Source of the DNA: Leuctra nigra
Lineage: Eukaryota > Arthropoda > Insecta > Plecoptera > Leuctridae
NCBI GenBank assembly: GCA_934045905.1
Contig: OW203771.1
Span: forward strand, 22,762,069-22,826,068
Reading direction: 5' to 3'
Length of the DNA stretch: 64,000 nt
Position 1 is the stretch's first letter, and every line of letters starts with the position of its first letter. Shown here piece by piece: positions 1-10,073 of this stretch. Made by a program: the position numbers and the translations under genes. The notes beneath the pieces were generated by a model. The model did no database searches. It saw only the letters and a program-made list of their open reading frames with translations, and was not told the origin of the DNA.

Positions 1-55
1 GCATCCAACGTACTGTTGATTGGCATAAGTAGTGACATGAATGCATTGGTTTCAG

Positions 56-189
56 GTAATGGCTGCTCGTGCTCTGGACATCCCAATGAACAAGATCATT
101 TGCAAGGTGAAGCGGCTGGGGGGAGGTTTCGGCGGCAAGGAGATTCGAAGTGTGTTGTTGCTGCTTCCCGTCGCAGTAGCCGCACAGCG
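56..189 (+). CDS. XDH-family exon 1 of window (GGKE motif)
   Basis: Acceptor ttcag at 51-55, donor GT at 190, ends in phase 2. It encodes 44 codons containing [11 protein letters not shown]; the Glu codon 140-142 aligns with bovine XDH E802, which contacts the purine. The intron before it is cut by the window edge. Confidence 0.9.
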
Positions 190-3100
190 GTACAGTAGAC
201 TTATTAATCTGCTTGGATCTTTTATTATTTTTCATTAAGATGTCTGGGGACGGCTGTAATGCGTCAAATTTACCCTTATTTCTATAACAAAACCTTTCAA
301 TCACTTTTCACGATTTTCTTTTTTTCAAATTTACCTAATGAAAAAATAATATAAAATTATGAAAAAAGTTGTTATTTGGAAATAAAAATATTTTTTTCGT
401 AGGTCTTACTGAAATATACAAGTATCTTGAAAATATTCCGAATTGTTTCAAAATCTAAATATCTGTAGGTATATTGTAAGAAAAAAATAATTTTTCATAG
501 GCTGTAATGAAAAATTTGTTTATCCTGAAACTTTTTCCGATAATTAGGATGTATATTTTCCTACTTCTTTAAACTGAAAAATGTACATACCTATATTGTT
601 TTTTCCCCAAGAAAATGGGTAAAAGTAGGCAGTACATGCCTCCTAATGTCACAATACAGTAGGTAGGTAGCTAAAAACTTGACTTTCAAATGATGTTAGC
701 AATTAGAGGAACTTGAAGTTGCAGCTTCCCCAAGGCACGTAACATCATTTAGATTATGTTTTGATCTCCTCCAGACTGAATCGCCCGGTGAGATGCATGC
801 TGGACCGCGACCAGGACATGATGGTCACCGGTCAGCGTCATCCGTTCAAGGCCAAGTACGACGTCGCCTTCAACAAGGACGGCAAGATCCTGGGAGTCAA
901 GGCGACGTTGTACAACAACGCAGGACACAACACAGATCTGTCACCAGCGGTACGTTTTCAACCATTCTACGTTACATGCTTTTAGTCATAGGTGGAGAAA
1001 ATGAACTGATGAGGACTGGAGACGAATTGTTAAATTTCCCCTAATATCTCTCATCATCTGAAGGCTCTTTATCATTCTACTACAGTCCGTGTCACACGGA
1101 ATAGTCCGCTAGGAAATTTTGAATACCCCTTAGGAAGGGTTGGAGGCTATTAGTTCCAGTCAATTAGGTACTCCGACGACTTGCGATGAGTGACAAAAGA
1201 ATGTGGTTCCTACCGGACTTGAGAAGGTAGTAAAATACAAGTAATTAAGATACCAAAGTATGTTCGCAAATATCTGAGTAAAGATTTTTAGGGTAATGCG
1301 ATTTTGATACTTTTGACGGCAAAAATGAATATTAAATTGAACATAGATAAAAGTCGTTTTTTATTTTTGTAAATCGGTGCATTTTTCGCAAGTATAAAAA
1401 AATTACTTTCTAAAACTGTTCGCATGCGTACAATATTATTTCAGTCAAATATGCACCGATTTTCCAAAACAAAAAACCACTGGTTTCCATGTTCAAATTA
1501 TAATTCATTTTTGACGGCAGAAGTATCAAAATTGCATTTCCCTACAGATCTTAAGAATCATTTGACTAGCTAAGCGCATGAATGAATGGACTGATTGACA
1601 GCTCTTTCTTGACAATAGAGCGCGGGAATAGAAGCCTGGTCGGATGGGTCCGGATGGGTAGAAACTCTGATATTTGCGAATATCGAATGCGGAGGCGGGT
1701 CAATGAGGCGGAAGAAAAGGTATGGTTGATTCTCAATTTTGTATCCGAGAGGAAGGGTTGGTCTTGGAAGACGAGAGAGCGACCGGTCCGAATACAATGA
1801 GCGTCTGAGGGATGACCAAAAAACCTGTTATAGGCCAAATTAGGGGCCAAGTCTGGCGGACAACTCCGTGTGACACGGACTGTAGAGTGTTTCTACGAGT
1901 GTTTCATTAAAAATGCACATTGTCAGCTTATCTAGAGTTATTTATCAACTCATTTCCAAAAAAAAAATAAAAAATTGAAGAAAAAGTTTCAAATAAACAT
2001 TAGCTTTTTACCTTCCTACCTACTCTCAAATACGAAAATAAAATATTATTTCATGAAAACATTTTATTTTATTTTATAGGTAGACTCCAAGAAAACAGGG
2101 AAAGACATTAGAAATTAGAATTATAAAATTATCCTTTTCATATGGATTTTCATAGGGGAAATTTTACCATTTACAACAGTCTGACGGTCTTATTTAATAT
2201 CTGATTTTGCTTTCACTTCAACAGAGGAATAGCTTTTTTCTAGTCCAACGCTATGACCCGCTAATCGCTATGTTATTTATTGGTAACAGGATTCACTATG
2301 ACCGTATTAGCAAAAGTCTTCAGCCCAATTCCTCTAGCAACTTGTTTGTGGTTGATTAACTTGGTTCTTCACATGTTATCACATTATCGTGACTCTGCGA
2401 AGTCTGAATCCGTCTTAACATAGTGCTCGTGGATGATTGTTTCCTTTTGGTTCCAGGTGATGTTCAAGGCGATGACGAGTATCCAGAACAGCTACAACAT
2501 CCCCCACGTGGACGTGATCGGCTGGTGCTGCAAGACGAACCTCCCGTCCAACACCGTGTTCAGAGGGTCCGGCGGTCCGCAGGCCAACTTCATAGCGGAG
2601 ACGATGATCAGAGACGTGGCCGCCTTCCTGCACACGGACTCCCTGCAGGTACAGTCCGGACATGGTACATCTACCCTACAGCTCGCTTCATGAGGAGAAT
2701 GTCACCGCGAAGCAAAAATAAGACTAAACGAATCGACAATCAGACTGATCATATTGAAACATCCTATCAGATATACACCGGAACAGGTTGGGTGAGTGGT
2801 TAACGCTCTGAACTTGTATTCCGGAGGCCCGGGTTTGATTCCCGCGGCCGTCCTTCCTGACTGGGGTTTTTCCTCAGTCGACAGGCAAATGCTGGGAAGG
2901 TACCTTACTAATAGGCCACGACCGCCTCCTTCCCACCTTCCATCCCTACCTACTCTTCACCATCATCTCCCAATCATCATCATAATCATTCATCCTTCGC
3001 CATTAGCCTCGCTGCAGAACAGTGGGACGTTAAGCCCCAGACAAAAAAAAGATATACACCCACTTATGGAACATTTTTAGAGATGTAAGTCAGAAAATTT

Positions 3101-6100
3101 TCTGGGCATAGTTTTCCGAAATGTCCGATTTAAAAAAAAATGTTTTGAAAGGTACCCAATTACTGAAAATTGTAATTGTAATTGTAATTGTACCTCTATG
3201 CTGTAACTGAGTGTTTACCTCAGCAAAAATGAGCAGAAAAACGTCAAATTATCTTAATTTTTCAAAATTAGGGTGTTTACCCACCAATACTGTACACGGT
3301 CAAGTTGTAATGCGTTGTGATTTTTTTACGATTGAATCATTAAATCTTATGTTATATATGACATATCAAATATTTAGTGTTAAAGTGACCATATGGTATG
3401 CATGCCAGAACAATTGTAGAAATCAGTAGTATTTAAAAAATCATAAAATGGTCCAATTTGTAATTTTACGGAAAATTAACATCGTTAAACATGTTATCAC
3501 TCTCAATGTGCTCCAACCTCCAAGAGCTTATAAATCCCCCTAAATCACTTATTATAGTAACAAGTGGTTAAAGGACTTGCTGAAACAGCTATGCAAAGCG
3601 AAAATCGAGGATTATTGAATGCACACTGGTTCACGAACTTGGCTTGTGAGACGAAGCTATTGCTTACACAACTACTCTGCCGCAGATTGGCGCGATGAAT
3701 CTCTTCAAAGAAGGAGATGTCACGATGTTCAACCAGAAGATTGAGCACTGCACGCTGCAACGCTGCTGGGACGAGTGCATCGAGCGTTCAGAATATCAGA
3801 GCAAGCAGTCACAAGTCAAGCAGTTCAACAGGTGAGGGTTCGTCAAGTGAAATTGAATAGTAAATCCTGAGTAATAGGAATTGAACTTTACACATAAATA
3901 ATAGAACCAGAATATTTAAGAGAGGCAGAACTGAATCAGGGGGTCTATTCTATAATGAAATTAAAATCATTCCGGGCTGGAATCATTTCAGATCAATGTT
4001 ATCCTTATGGCCATGAAATGATTCCAGCCGAAATGATTTCGTTTTCGTTAGAGAATAGCCCCCCAGGAACAATTTCATGTGACATTACACATTGTTGAGC
4101 AGCCATACTGTTGGCACATTCTATTATAACTGCCAATCTTTGTTTTTTTATGGTATGGTAGGAATAAGAATCGCAAAATTTTACAAAATATCATCGATTC
4201 ACCGCCTTGTATAAGTTGGAACTGACGTGAAATATTGTGGCAATAAACGGCCTGCTCCCTCTGCAGCCTGCATCGCTGGAAGAAGCGAGGCCTCAGCTTG
4301 GTACCGACCATGTTCGGCATCGCCTTCCCCCCGCTGTTCCTGAACCAAGCCGGGGCACTCGTCCACGTTTACACTGACGGCTCTGTTATGCTGACACACG
4401 GTGGCATCGAGATGGGCCAAGGTCTGCACACGAAGATGATCCAAGTGGCGAGCAGAGTGCTGGGCATCGCGGACACGTACATACACTTGTCCGAGACGGC
4501 CACGGACAAGGTGCCCAACGCGACGTCCACCGCAGCCAGCTCCAGCTCCGATCTCAACGGCATGGCGGTCATGGTGGGTACAAAACTCATCAGGGGACCT
4601 ATTTTCGAGATCGTTCGAGACTAATTTCATACGGTTTCACGGCCGCCTGACGTCAGACGAAACAAAATTATAAACTGACGCGGCAGATTGAATGCTATTT
4701 TGTTCGGAAGGACGTCGCTTTAAACGTCATTCTCGATTATACGAGATTATACGATTATAACGCAAACTCAGGAAGAGATGAGATATCTCAAAGATATCTC
4801 GGTACCTCATTTTCACTTAATTTCTAGTTTCGATTCTATATTCGATTGCTGATTTCAATTTTAAATCTAAAACTCAAAAAAATTGGAGGCAGATCACATA
4901 CACTACACTGTACACATCTTTTGACTGACTTCACTCATTATCTCCGCAGTATGCCTGTCAGACTATCGTCGAGCGGCTGGCTCCGTACAAGGCGGCCAAC
5001 CCCAAGGGCAGCTGGGAGCAATGGGTCACCGCCGCCTACTTCGACCGAACCAGCTTGTCGGCCACGGGCTTCTTCAAGACGCCGGGCATCGGGTACGACG
5101 TCGACACCAACACGGGCACTCTGTGGAACTACTTCACCTACGGCGTCGCGTGCTCGGAAGTAGAAGTCGACTGCCTGACGGGTGATCACAAGGTAGGCGA
5201 GAACCCAAATGGTAGATTACCTAGGTACCGTTGTTTAAGAGGCGAGCATAAGGTGACGGAAAGCGCACTGTTCTTACAAGTGTTTTTGTGAATTTTGTCT
5301 TCACAGTAGTAACAGAATGTTGAAAAATCAAATAGGTTTAGCAACCCTTTAACGCTTCATAGACTAAATAATGCCACACACTGAAGTAGGTACTTTGACC
5401 TCCGGTATGACCTCAAAGTGTTAAATACGATTATTTTGTGATAAATGTCGTATTAGCACTTTGAGGTTTACTACAGTGTGTGACATTACTTAGTCCAGTA
5501 AGCTTGAAAATGCCAATATCTGATTTTATAAAGTTTGTTAGTGTGGAGACTAAACTAAATATGCCTTTTAGAACCATGCGTTTCTCATTACCTTATGAAG
5601 GTTTCTCGAAGGCAAGTCAACAACAGGGTCTAATTGTCTTTTCAAAATATAGTTTCTGGTTTAAATAAAGGGAGGTCATGTGGAGAGGCTTATCTAAGGG
5701 GCACCGCTCCGAGAGTACAGAATGAGGATGGACTGTAGGGCGGGAGAGTTCGGGCCAGTGGGACCTGATTGCCCCGAAGTCTGGGTGTACAGGATCTAGG
5801 CTCCACAAAAAGACTAAGGTGTCAGCCGTCAGAGTGAATCCACTTCCAAGACAGTGACTGATGATTGTGTGCCGTAGGTCCTGCGCACCGACATCGTGAT
5901 GGACTTGGGAGAGAGTCTGAACCCCGCCATCGACATTGGCCAAGTGGAGGGCGGCTTCCTGCAGGGCTACGGCCTGTTCACCATGGAGGAGCCCGTCGTG
6001 TCGCCCGACGGAGTCCTCTACTCGCGCGGGCCCGGAGCCTACAAGATCCCCGGCTTCGGAGACATCCCGACGGAGTTCAACGTGTCGCTGCTCAAGGGAG

Positions 6101-8355
6101 CGCCGAACCCACGCGCAGTCTACTCGTCCAAGGCAAGAGCATGACGTCATAAATTCATGTGGTTCTTGACCACAGTTTCAAACTTTCAAATGTTTGTATC
6201 ATCTGGTGGAGCATTCGGCTTCCTGCAGGGCTACAGTCTGTTCACCATGGAGGAGTCCATGGTGGAGCAATCGCTCTACTCAAATTCGCTCTTGGACCGA
6301 ATGTAAGGAAGAAAAGTCTCAAACAAACTGCAACACATTAGAAATTCATCTAATGTTGCTCATTTACAGTGCTCCTGTTAGAGAGTACAAATATATTGAG
6401 ATTTTCCAAAACATGACTAAAAACATTGACCTAATGTGTTAGGGTGTCCATATTTATAATTTGGATATTCGGGATAGTTTTGAGTTACAATGGGGTGACT
6501 GGAGGGCCCCCCAGCACCTTGCGGGTCCGGGACGCGCAGGCCTGGGAAATTTTTTAATTTCAAGAATGAAATGGAGTCATTTCTATGCGTTCTGGACTAG
6601 AAATTTCGGCGATTTCGATCACCTAAAATTGCTACAGTCGGGGCGCCGAGTGTCTGAACTCTCACCAGATGGGGCCACCGTCACTTGCTCTGTTAGGCCG
6701 AGAAAGACGTCATTGCAAGGTGAGCGCGCAATGAAGTCTTTCTCGGCCTAGCAGAAAATCTGCCTATCAGCGCATTCTGTTGAGAGTTCAAACACTCGGT
6801 GCCCCGACTGTAGTTCACAATTATGGAAATTAAGTTTCAATTAGTTTCCATATATTTTCTCAAAAATTTGCATTATGGAAGGATATTGCGAAGTCGCTTA
6901 AATCGGCGACAACACCAAAAAGTTGGTCGCGATATGGTAGGGTCAAGTCGCCCAATCTGGCAACCCTGAGACTATGTCCATAACAGTGAAAGCAAATTGG
7001 ACAAAGTCAGCTGGCTGTCAGTCAAGTGGACAGTGGCTGTCGCGACTCGAGACGGCTGTGATCAACTGTTCATTCACTGTGCAGACAATAGATAGAGGCA
7101 CAGCAGACTATTCGCCGCGCGGCAAATTATCAATTTACGAAAACACGGTAACATGTCAAAAATCGGGACAAAAGGCGTCCCTCTTGATGGTCGTGGGGAC
7201 AGCGGGACAGGTTGCTAGAAAACGGGACTGTCCCCGCAAAATCGGGACGAATGGACACCCTATATTGTGTACATAATTTAATCCATGTTCTGAATCTGAC
7301 ATGTGTGGTCCGTGCAGGCAGTGGGAGAGCCCCCGTTCTTCCTGGCAGCGTCAGTCTTCTTTGCAATCAAGGAAGCCATCGCGGCGGCGCGGCGTGACGT
7401 CGGCTTGAAGGAGACATTCCGTCTGGACTCTCCCGCCACGGCCGCCTCAATCCGCTTGGCCTGCGCCGACGAGATCACGGCCAAGGTGAGACAATACGGC
7501 GTGTTCGAGTACGTAGACTCTCTAAGGCGTGCATTCTGTTTACAATTGGAATGCAGCGACACTAAACCGAGCAAGAGTTTTAAGATGTGCTCTGCATTGT
7601 TGAAATCTGTCTTAAATTGTCAGGATGTTGAAAATATTCCAGCCCAGTGCATAGTAGTTCCTTACCTACCTAAATGCGGTAGGAAGGTACTTAGTTTTTC
7701 TTAATTGTTGATGGATTGTTTTTTCCATTTTTGATGAAACATCTTCTTTAACTTTACGATCTTTGGCAGAACTTGAGCCTGTGATTGGTTGACGCAAACT
7801 TGAAACCAAGACCCCTATTCTCGAAGCAGTTATAACAACATAGCGCCAAGTTATGATATCAAAAGTAGATTTGCTCTATCTCCCACCATGAACTAATAGA
7901 TACTATGACTTTTCGTCTCTCATGATAATTTATTCAATGCACTGTTTTACCCTAGACTCTTGATGTCTTGGTACATCACTGAACAGTAAAAATTACACTT
8001 ATCTCTACTCAACTTTCGACTGTAGGTATTGTACACTCAGCCAAACAAAAACTGAACGTTGACCAAATTTGAATTACTGCTGGTAATGTCCCATAACCAA
8101 TCAAAGCTTGTTATTATCATTGAAATGTGAGGTCACCTACTAGAGTGAGACAATGAGATCGCTTAGACTGACTTCTGATGGTGCGATCTTACAATTATCA
8201 GCCTATCAGATTTATTGAATGTTCAATTTTTGTTTGGCCAAGTGTACCTATGTTATTTTAGAAGTAAGTTAAGTTAATAAATGGCGTATTTTGGTTTTCA
8301 GTTCCCGACTCTCCGAACTGTGGACAACTCAACAGTTTGGAACATCGTTCCTTAA
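56..8355 (+). CDS. Xanthine dehydrogenase/aldehyde oxidase-family gene, C-terminal molybdopterin domain (5' end outside window)
   Basis: Joined exons 56..189, 775..949, 2457..2648, 3686..3831, 4267..4573, 4950..5192, 5878..6132, 7318..7485 and 8302..8355 give 1674 nt, that is 557 codons plus TAA, with frame kept at every junction. The product is the molybdenum-cofactor half of a cytosolic XDH-type hydroxylase (purine or aldehyde oxidation). Landmarks in order are [95 protein letters not shown] and [10 protein letters not shown]. The last has the catalytic Glu (bovine E1261). The 2Fe-2S and FAD domains must lie upstream of base 1. Overall it resembles XDH more than classical aldehyde oxidase because the E802-equivalent is kept, but two substrate-pocket residues are changed (see findings). 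XDH, an XDH paralogue or an insect aldehyde oxidase are all possible. Confidence 0.93.
190..774 (+). other. Intron, no recognisable feature
   Basis: AT-rich intron of the XDH-family gene. I see no repeat structure or coding signal in it. Confidence 0.6.
775..949 (+). CDS. XDH-family exon 2
   Basis: Acceptor ctcctccag ending at 774 and donor GT at 950. The split Arg codon (CG|A) continues into [15 protein letters not shown] and ends at DLSPA in phase 0. It covers the strand connecting GGKE to the R880 region of the active site. Confidence 0.9.
1083..1882. mobile_element. TIR element with TA target duplication (mariner/Tc1-type MITE) in intron 2
   Basis: The ends are inverted repeats starting CAGTCCGTGTCACACGG, flanked by TA at 1081-1082 and 1883-1884. 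The interior has no transposase frame, and a separate palindrome is nested inside (1289-1544). Its TIR start and TA duplication fit the Tc1/mariner superfamily. Confidence 0.7.
1289..1544. mobile_element. Nested foldback element
   Basis: Two arms of roughly 110 bp form an imperfect hairpin. The left arm reads TAGGGTAATGCGATTTTGAT and its inverted copy ends at 1544. It lies wholly inside the TA-flanked element at 1083-1882 and so inserted later or was captured. Confidence 0.6.
2457..2648 (+). CDS. XDH-family exon 3 (FRGSGGPQ)
   Basis: Acceptor ggttccag, donor GT at 2649, exactly 64 codons. It contains VMFKAM and [12 protein letters not shown]. By alignment to bovine XDH, the Arg880 position is Lys here (2466-2468) and the Phe914 position is Ser (2568-2570). 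The rest of the FRG-GGPQ loop is intact. Confidence 0.9.
2780..3050 (+). mobile_element. tRNA-derived SINE with 10-bp target-site duplication
   Basis: A perfect GATATACACC duplication stands at 2770-2779 and 3051-3060. Inside, the head has Pol III box A (TGGGTGAGTGG) and box B (GGGTTTGATTCCC) spaced as in a tRNA. An unrelated body follows, ending in an A-run. Head, body, A-tail and TSD together make a complete SINE in intron 3. Confidence 0.88.
3686..3831 (+). CDS. XDH-family exon 4 (LFKEGD..FNQ)
   Basis: Acceptor ctgccgcag, donor GT at 3832, ends in phase 2 (AG|C). It encodes [17 protein letters not shown] and [13 protein letters not shown], which match the XDH linker residue for residue in length, so no exon is missing between exons 3 and 4. 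Confidence 0.87.
3939..4064. mobile_element. Foldback MITE in intron 4
   Basis: Imperfect inverted repeats with ends GGGGTCTATTCT / AGAATAGCCCC and inner arms GGCTGGAATCATTTC / GAAATGATTCCAGCC. It is about 126 bp with no coding capacity. Confidence 0.65.
4267..4573 (+). CDS. XDH-family exon 5 ([14 protein letters not shown])
   Basis: Acceptor ccctctgcag, donor GT at 4574. It encodes [38 protein letters not shown] and the [11 protein letters not shown] segment. The Phe1009-equivalent (4325-4327) is conserved; the Thr1010-equivalent is Pro (4328-4330). Confidence 0.92.
4950..5192 (+). CDS. XDH-family exon 6 ([14 protein letters not shown])
   Basis: Acceptor atctccgcag, donor GT at 5193, 81 codons, phase 0 on both sides. 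It encodes [14 protein letters not shown], the [15 protein letters not shown] segment and [18 protein letters not shown], all strongly conserved in XDH. Confidence 0.93.
5360..5496. mobile_element. Short degraded foldback element in intron 6
   Basis: The imperfect inverted repeat pairs the left GACTAAATAATGCCACACAC with the inverted right arm ending ACTTAGTC, and a second arm pairs CTCAAAGTG with CACTTTGAG. The whole is about 137 bp. Confidence 0.45.
5878..6132 (+). CDS. XDH-family exon 7 ([12 protein letters not shown]), GC donor
   Basis: Acceptor gtgccgtag. It encodes [19 protein letters not shown] through AVYSSK. The reading frame must join AVGEPP in the next exon, and the sequence at that point is AAG|GCAAGA, so the intron uses a GC donor. 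A stop follows soon if the exon is read through. Part of this exon is repeated at 6216-6303. Confidence 0.9.
6216..6303 (+). pseudogene. Partial duplicate of XDH-family exon 7 inside the following intron
   Basis: Bases 6216-6266 closely repeat 5950-6000 of exon 7. The frame reads [15 protein letters not shown] and runs to a TAA at about 6303. The exon copy reads [15 protein letters not shown]. The copy has lost the NPAID part and the [11 protein letters not shown] part, and no clear splice sites bound it. It looks like a relic of exon duplication or of a second gene copy. Confidence 0.75.
6635..6810. mobile_element. TA-flanked MITE (176 bp) in the GC-AG intron
   Basis: Terminal inverted repeats CAGTCGGGGC...GAGTGT...TGAACTCTCA extend about 30 bp, flanked by TA at 6633-6634 and 6811-6812. 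A second inverted pair, GGCCGAGAAAGAC / GTCTTTCTCGGCC, lies inside. There is no reading frame. Confidence 0.75.
7318..7485 (+). CDS. XDH-family exon 8 ([10 protein letters not shown], catalytic Glu)
   Basis: Acceptor gtccgtgcag, donor GT at 7486, 56 codons. AVGEPP carries the base-catalyst Glu (codon 7327-7329, bovine E1261). [16 protein letters not shown] is the conserved C-terminal helix region. Confidence 0.93.
8034..8244. mobile_element. TA-flanked MITE (211 bp) in the last intron
   Basis: TIRs CACTCAGCCAAACAAAAA and the inverted TTTTTGTTTGGCCAAGTG lie between TA dinucleotides at 8032 and 8245. Tc1/mariner-like ends; non-coding. Confidence 0.75.
8302..8355 (+). CDS. XDH-family terminal exon
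   Basis: Acceptor tggttttcag. It encodes [17 protein letters not shown] and TAA at 8353-8355, matching the short XDH C-terminal tail in position and length. Confidence 0.85.
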   Translation, partial: FPTLRTVDNSTVWNIVP

Positions 8356-8444
8356 CCCGTCCGTTGACGATACTATGAAGAACAATAATGTTTCATTAAT
8401 GTTAACGAATACGTTGGGTAAACACATAAAGGACATTGTATAAT
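8356..8444 (+). other. Probable 3' UTR, poly(A) site not resolved
   Basis: The sequence after the stop is unique until a hAT-type MITE begins at 8445. There is no AATAAA in this stretch, only a weak CATAAA near 8425. Perfect AATAAA signals occur further on (near 9105, inside the MITE, and near 9382), so the transcript may run through the element. Confidence 0.3.
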
Positions 8445-9316
8445 TAGAGCCAGTTTTAAATGGTGATTTTATTTCTTAAAATTCGTTTTTAAAATCATCA
8501 ATTTCGTTTTTTGTGTTTTTTCTGGAAGAGGGATTTCGCGATTTTGTGGTGATATTAAATTGGTTATAAAACACATTGTAATAGCCCCCAGAAACCATAA
8601 TTAGATGAAAAACATGTATGCCACTTTTGAGGAGGGATTGGAATGGATTGGTCATGCACTATTAGCACTGAAATAGGCTTGTCAAGAATGGCGTCTTTAA
8701 TGCTCTGTACTGTCTTTTCCCCAACCCACATTTTCTCTGTACTAGTATAGATGATACAAAATATTTAAAATTTCATGACGCAAAATGTATAGTTTGATAA
8801 GATATTTTCTTTCCCAATCCAACAATTTTCAGTGCAGTAATTGTTCCAAAATAACCTTCTGTGTAAGTAGACTATTGATGAATAGTTGCGACTGGTTGAG
8901 GGTGGAAGGGGGGTTGGGAAAACCGGTCGACCTTGAACAGATGGGGGCGCAAAACAAAGCAGCCTGGAGGCATCATCAACTGGTTAGACTGGTCTGGTTC
9001 ACTTTGAGGGTGGGTAGCAAAGTGTCTGGCGAGGGGGAGGGGTTGAGTGAGTAGCACATGGAAAGAAACTGGTTTCGTTTGTTGTTGTGTGACCTGTTAC
9101 GGGAATAAAAGCAGTAATTTTAATAGAAAACCTTTATTTCGTGGTCATTTCGCGGAAAATGTTGAATATCGCGATCAGGGTTGGATTTCGTTTTTTTTCG
9201 CGATGTAAAAATGGTAGATTTGGGATCTATACACAATGAAATGGATTTTAGTAGAAGAAAATAGTGCAATCAGAACAATTCGCGAATTCGCGCATCACCA
9301 TTTAAAACTGGCTCTA
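8445..9316. mobile_element. hAT-type non-autonomous element with 8-bp TSD
   Basis: TSD TGTATAAT occurs at 8437-8444 and 9317-9324. TIRs begin TAGAGCCAGTTTTAAATGG and are inverted at 9294-9316. The TAGAG start and the 8-bp duplication are hAT hallmarks. The interior has CGCGAATTCGCG-like sequence and no transposase frame. Confidence 0.85.
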
Positions 9317-9715
9317 TGTATAATTCATTCATTTTTTGGGGTTGTTTTTCATAGTTTGTTATTTTTTAATTAATCCTAGGGCAATAAATTACCTAGGTAC
9401 CAGGTAGTAGGTAATACACATTTTGTCATTGAAAAATCAATTTCCCTGTAAATTGCAGTGTTCCAACTTCTTAGAAGTCAAATTTTAAGAATTTGTAATT
9501 TCTAATTTGAAATATTGTATCCCTCATGTTTTACAAACAAATTGCGTTCATTGTGTCCATGTTACAAATACCTACTTAAAATTTGACTTTTACGACATAC
9601 CTGTCGAATGACACAAAAGTAAAGTGTAGGATAGCAATTTTTTTTTTTAACTTTCACGCTCACTTTTGCTTGGTGTCGCAGGATTACCAGCGATTCCATA
9701 TCAATCCTAAAGGTA

Positions 9716-10073
9716 GTGACTAAAATCCCGACAGCCGGGATTTTCAGGTTAAAAAAAATAGTCCCGACTGGCCTTGTTTATTTATATACTGGTTAAGAAC
9801 GGCATTCAGTATGACCGTCCAGATAGCGCTATGGATAGCGTACTGGACCACGGTGCAATAGGTCGTCGGTTCGAATCCGGCCGGGAGCACATTTTTTTTA
9901 TTTGTAATTTTCACAAGTTTTAATTCTGCCTAACCATAGAGTAATTTTTTTTAAGTTGCCCAGTTCGAATTTGTCTACCCATAGAGAGTTTTATTCCTTA
10001 GGCTGCCCAGTAAAACCGACGGTCGGGACTATTTTTTTAACCTGAAAGTCCCGGCTGTCGGGATCGTAGTCAC
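9716..10073. mobile_element. TIR element (358 bp) containing a tRNA-like unit
   Basis: Near-identical inverted arms of about 50 bp share ATCCCGACAGCCGGGA and TTTCAGGTTAAAAAAA. The centre holds a tRNA-like sequence (9822-9897). The TSD is not clear. It may be a MITE that captured a tRNA-derived SINE. Confidence 0.65.
9822..9897 (+). repeat. tRNA-like unit with box A/box B
   Basis: Box B GGTTCGAATCC follows an A-box-like TAGCGCTATGGATAGCG, and a T-run follows at 9893. The acceptor pairing is poor, so this is not an intact tRNA gene. Confidence 0.4.

Noticed and set aside
41..238. Reading the first exon as an open frame through 238
   Set aside because: XDH homology stops exactly at the GT donor at 190; the rest is intron.
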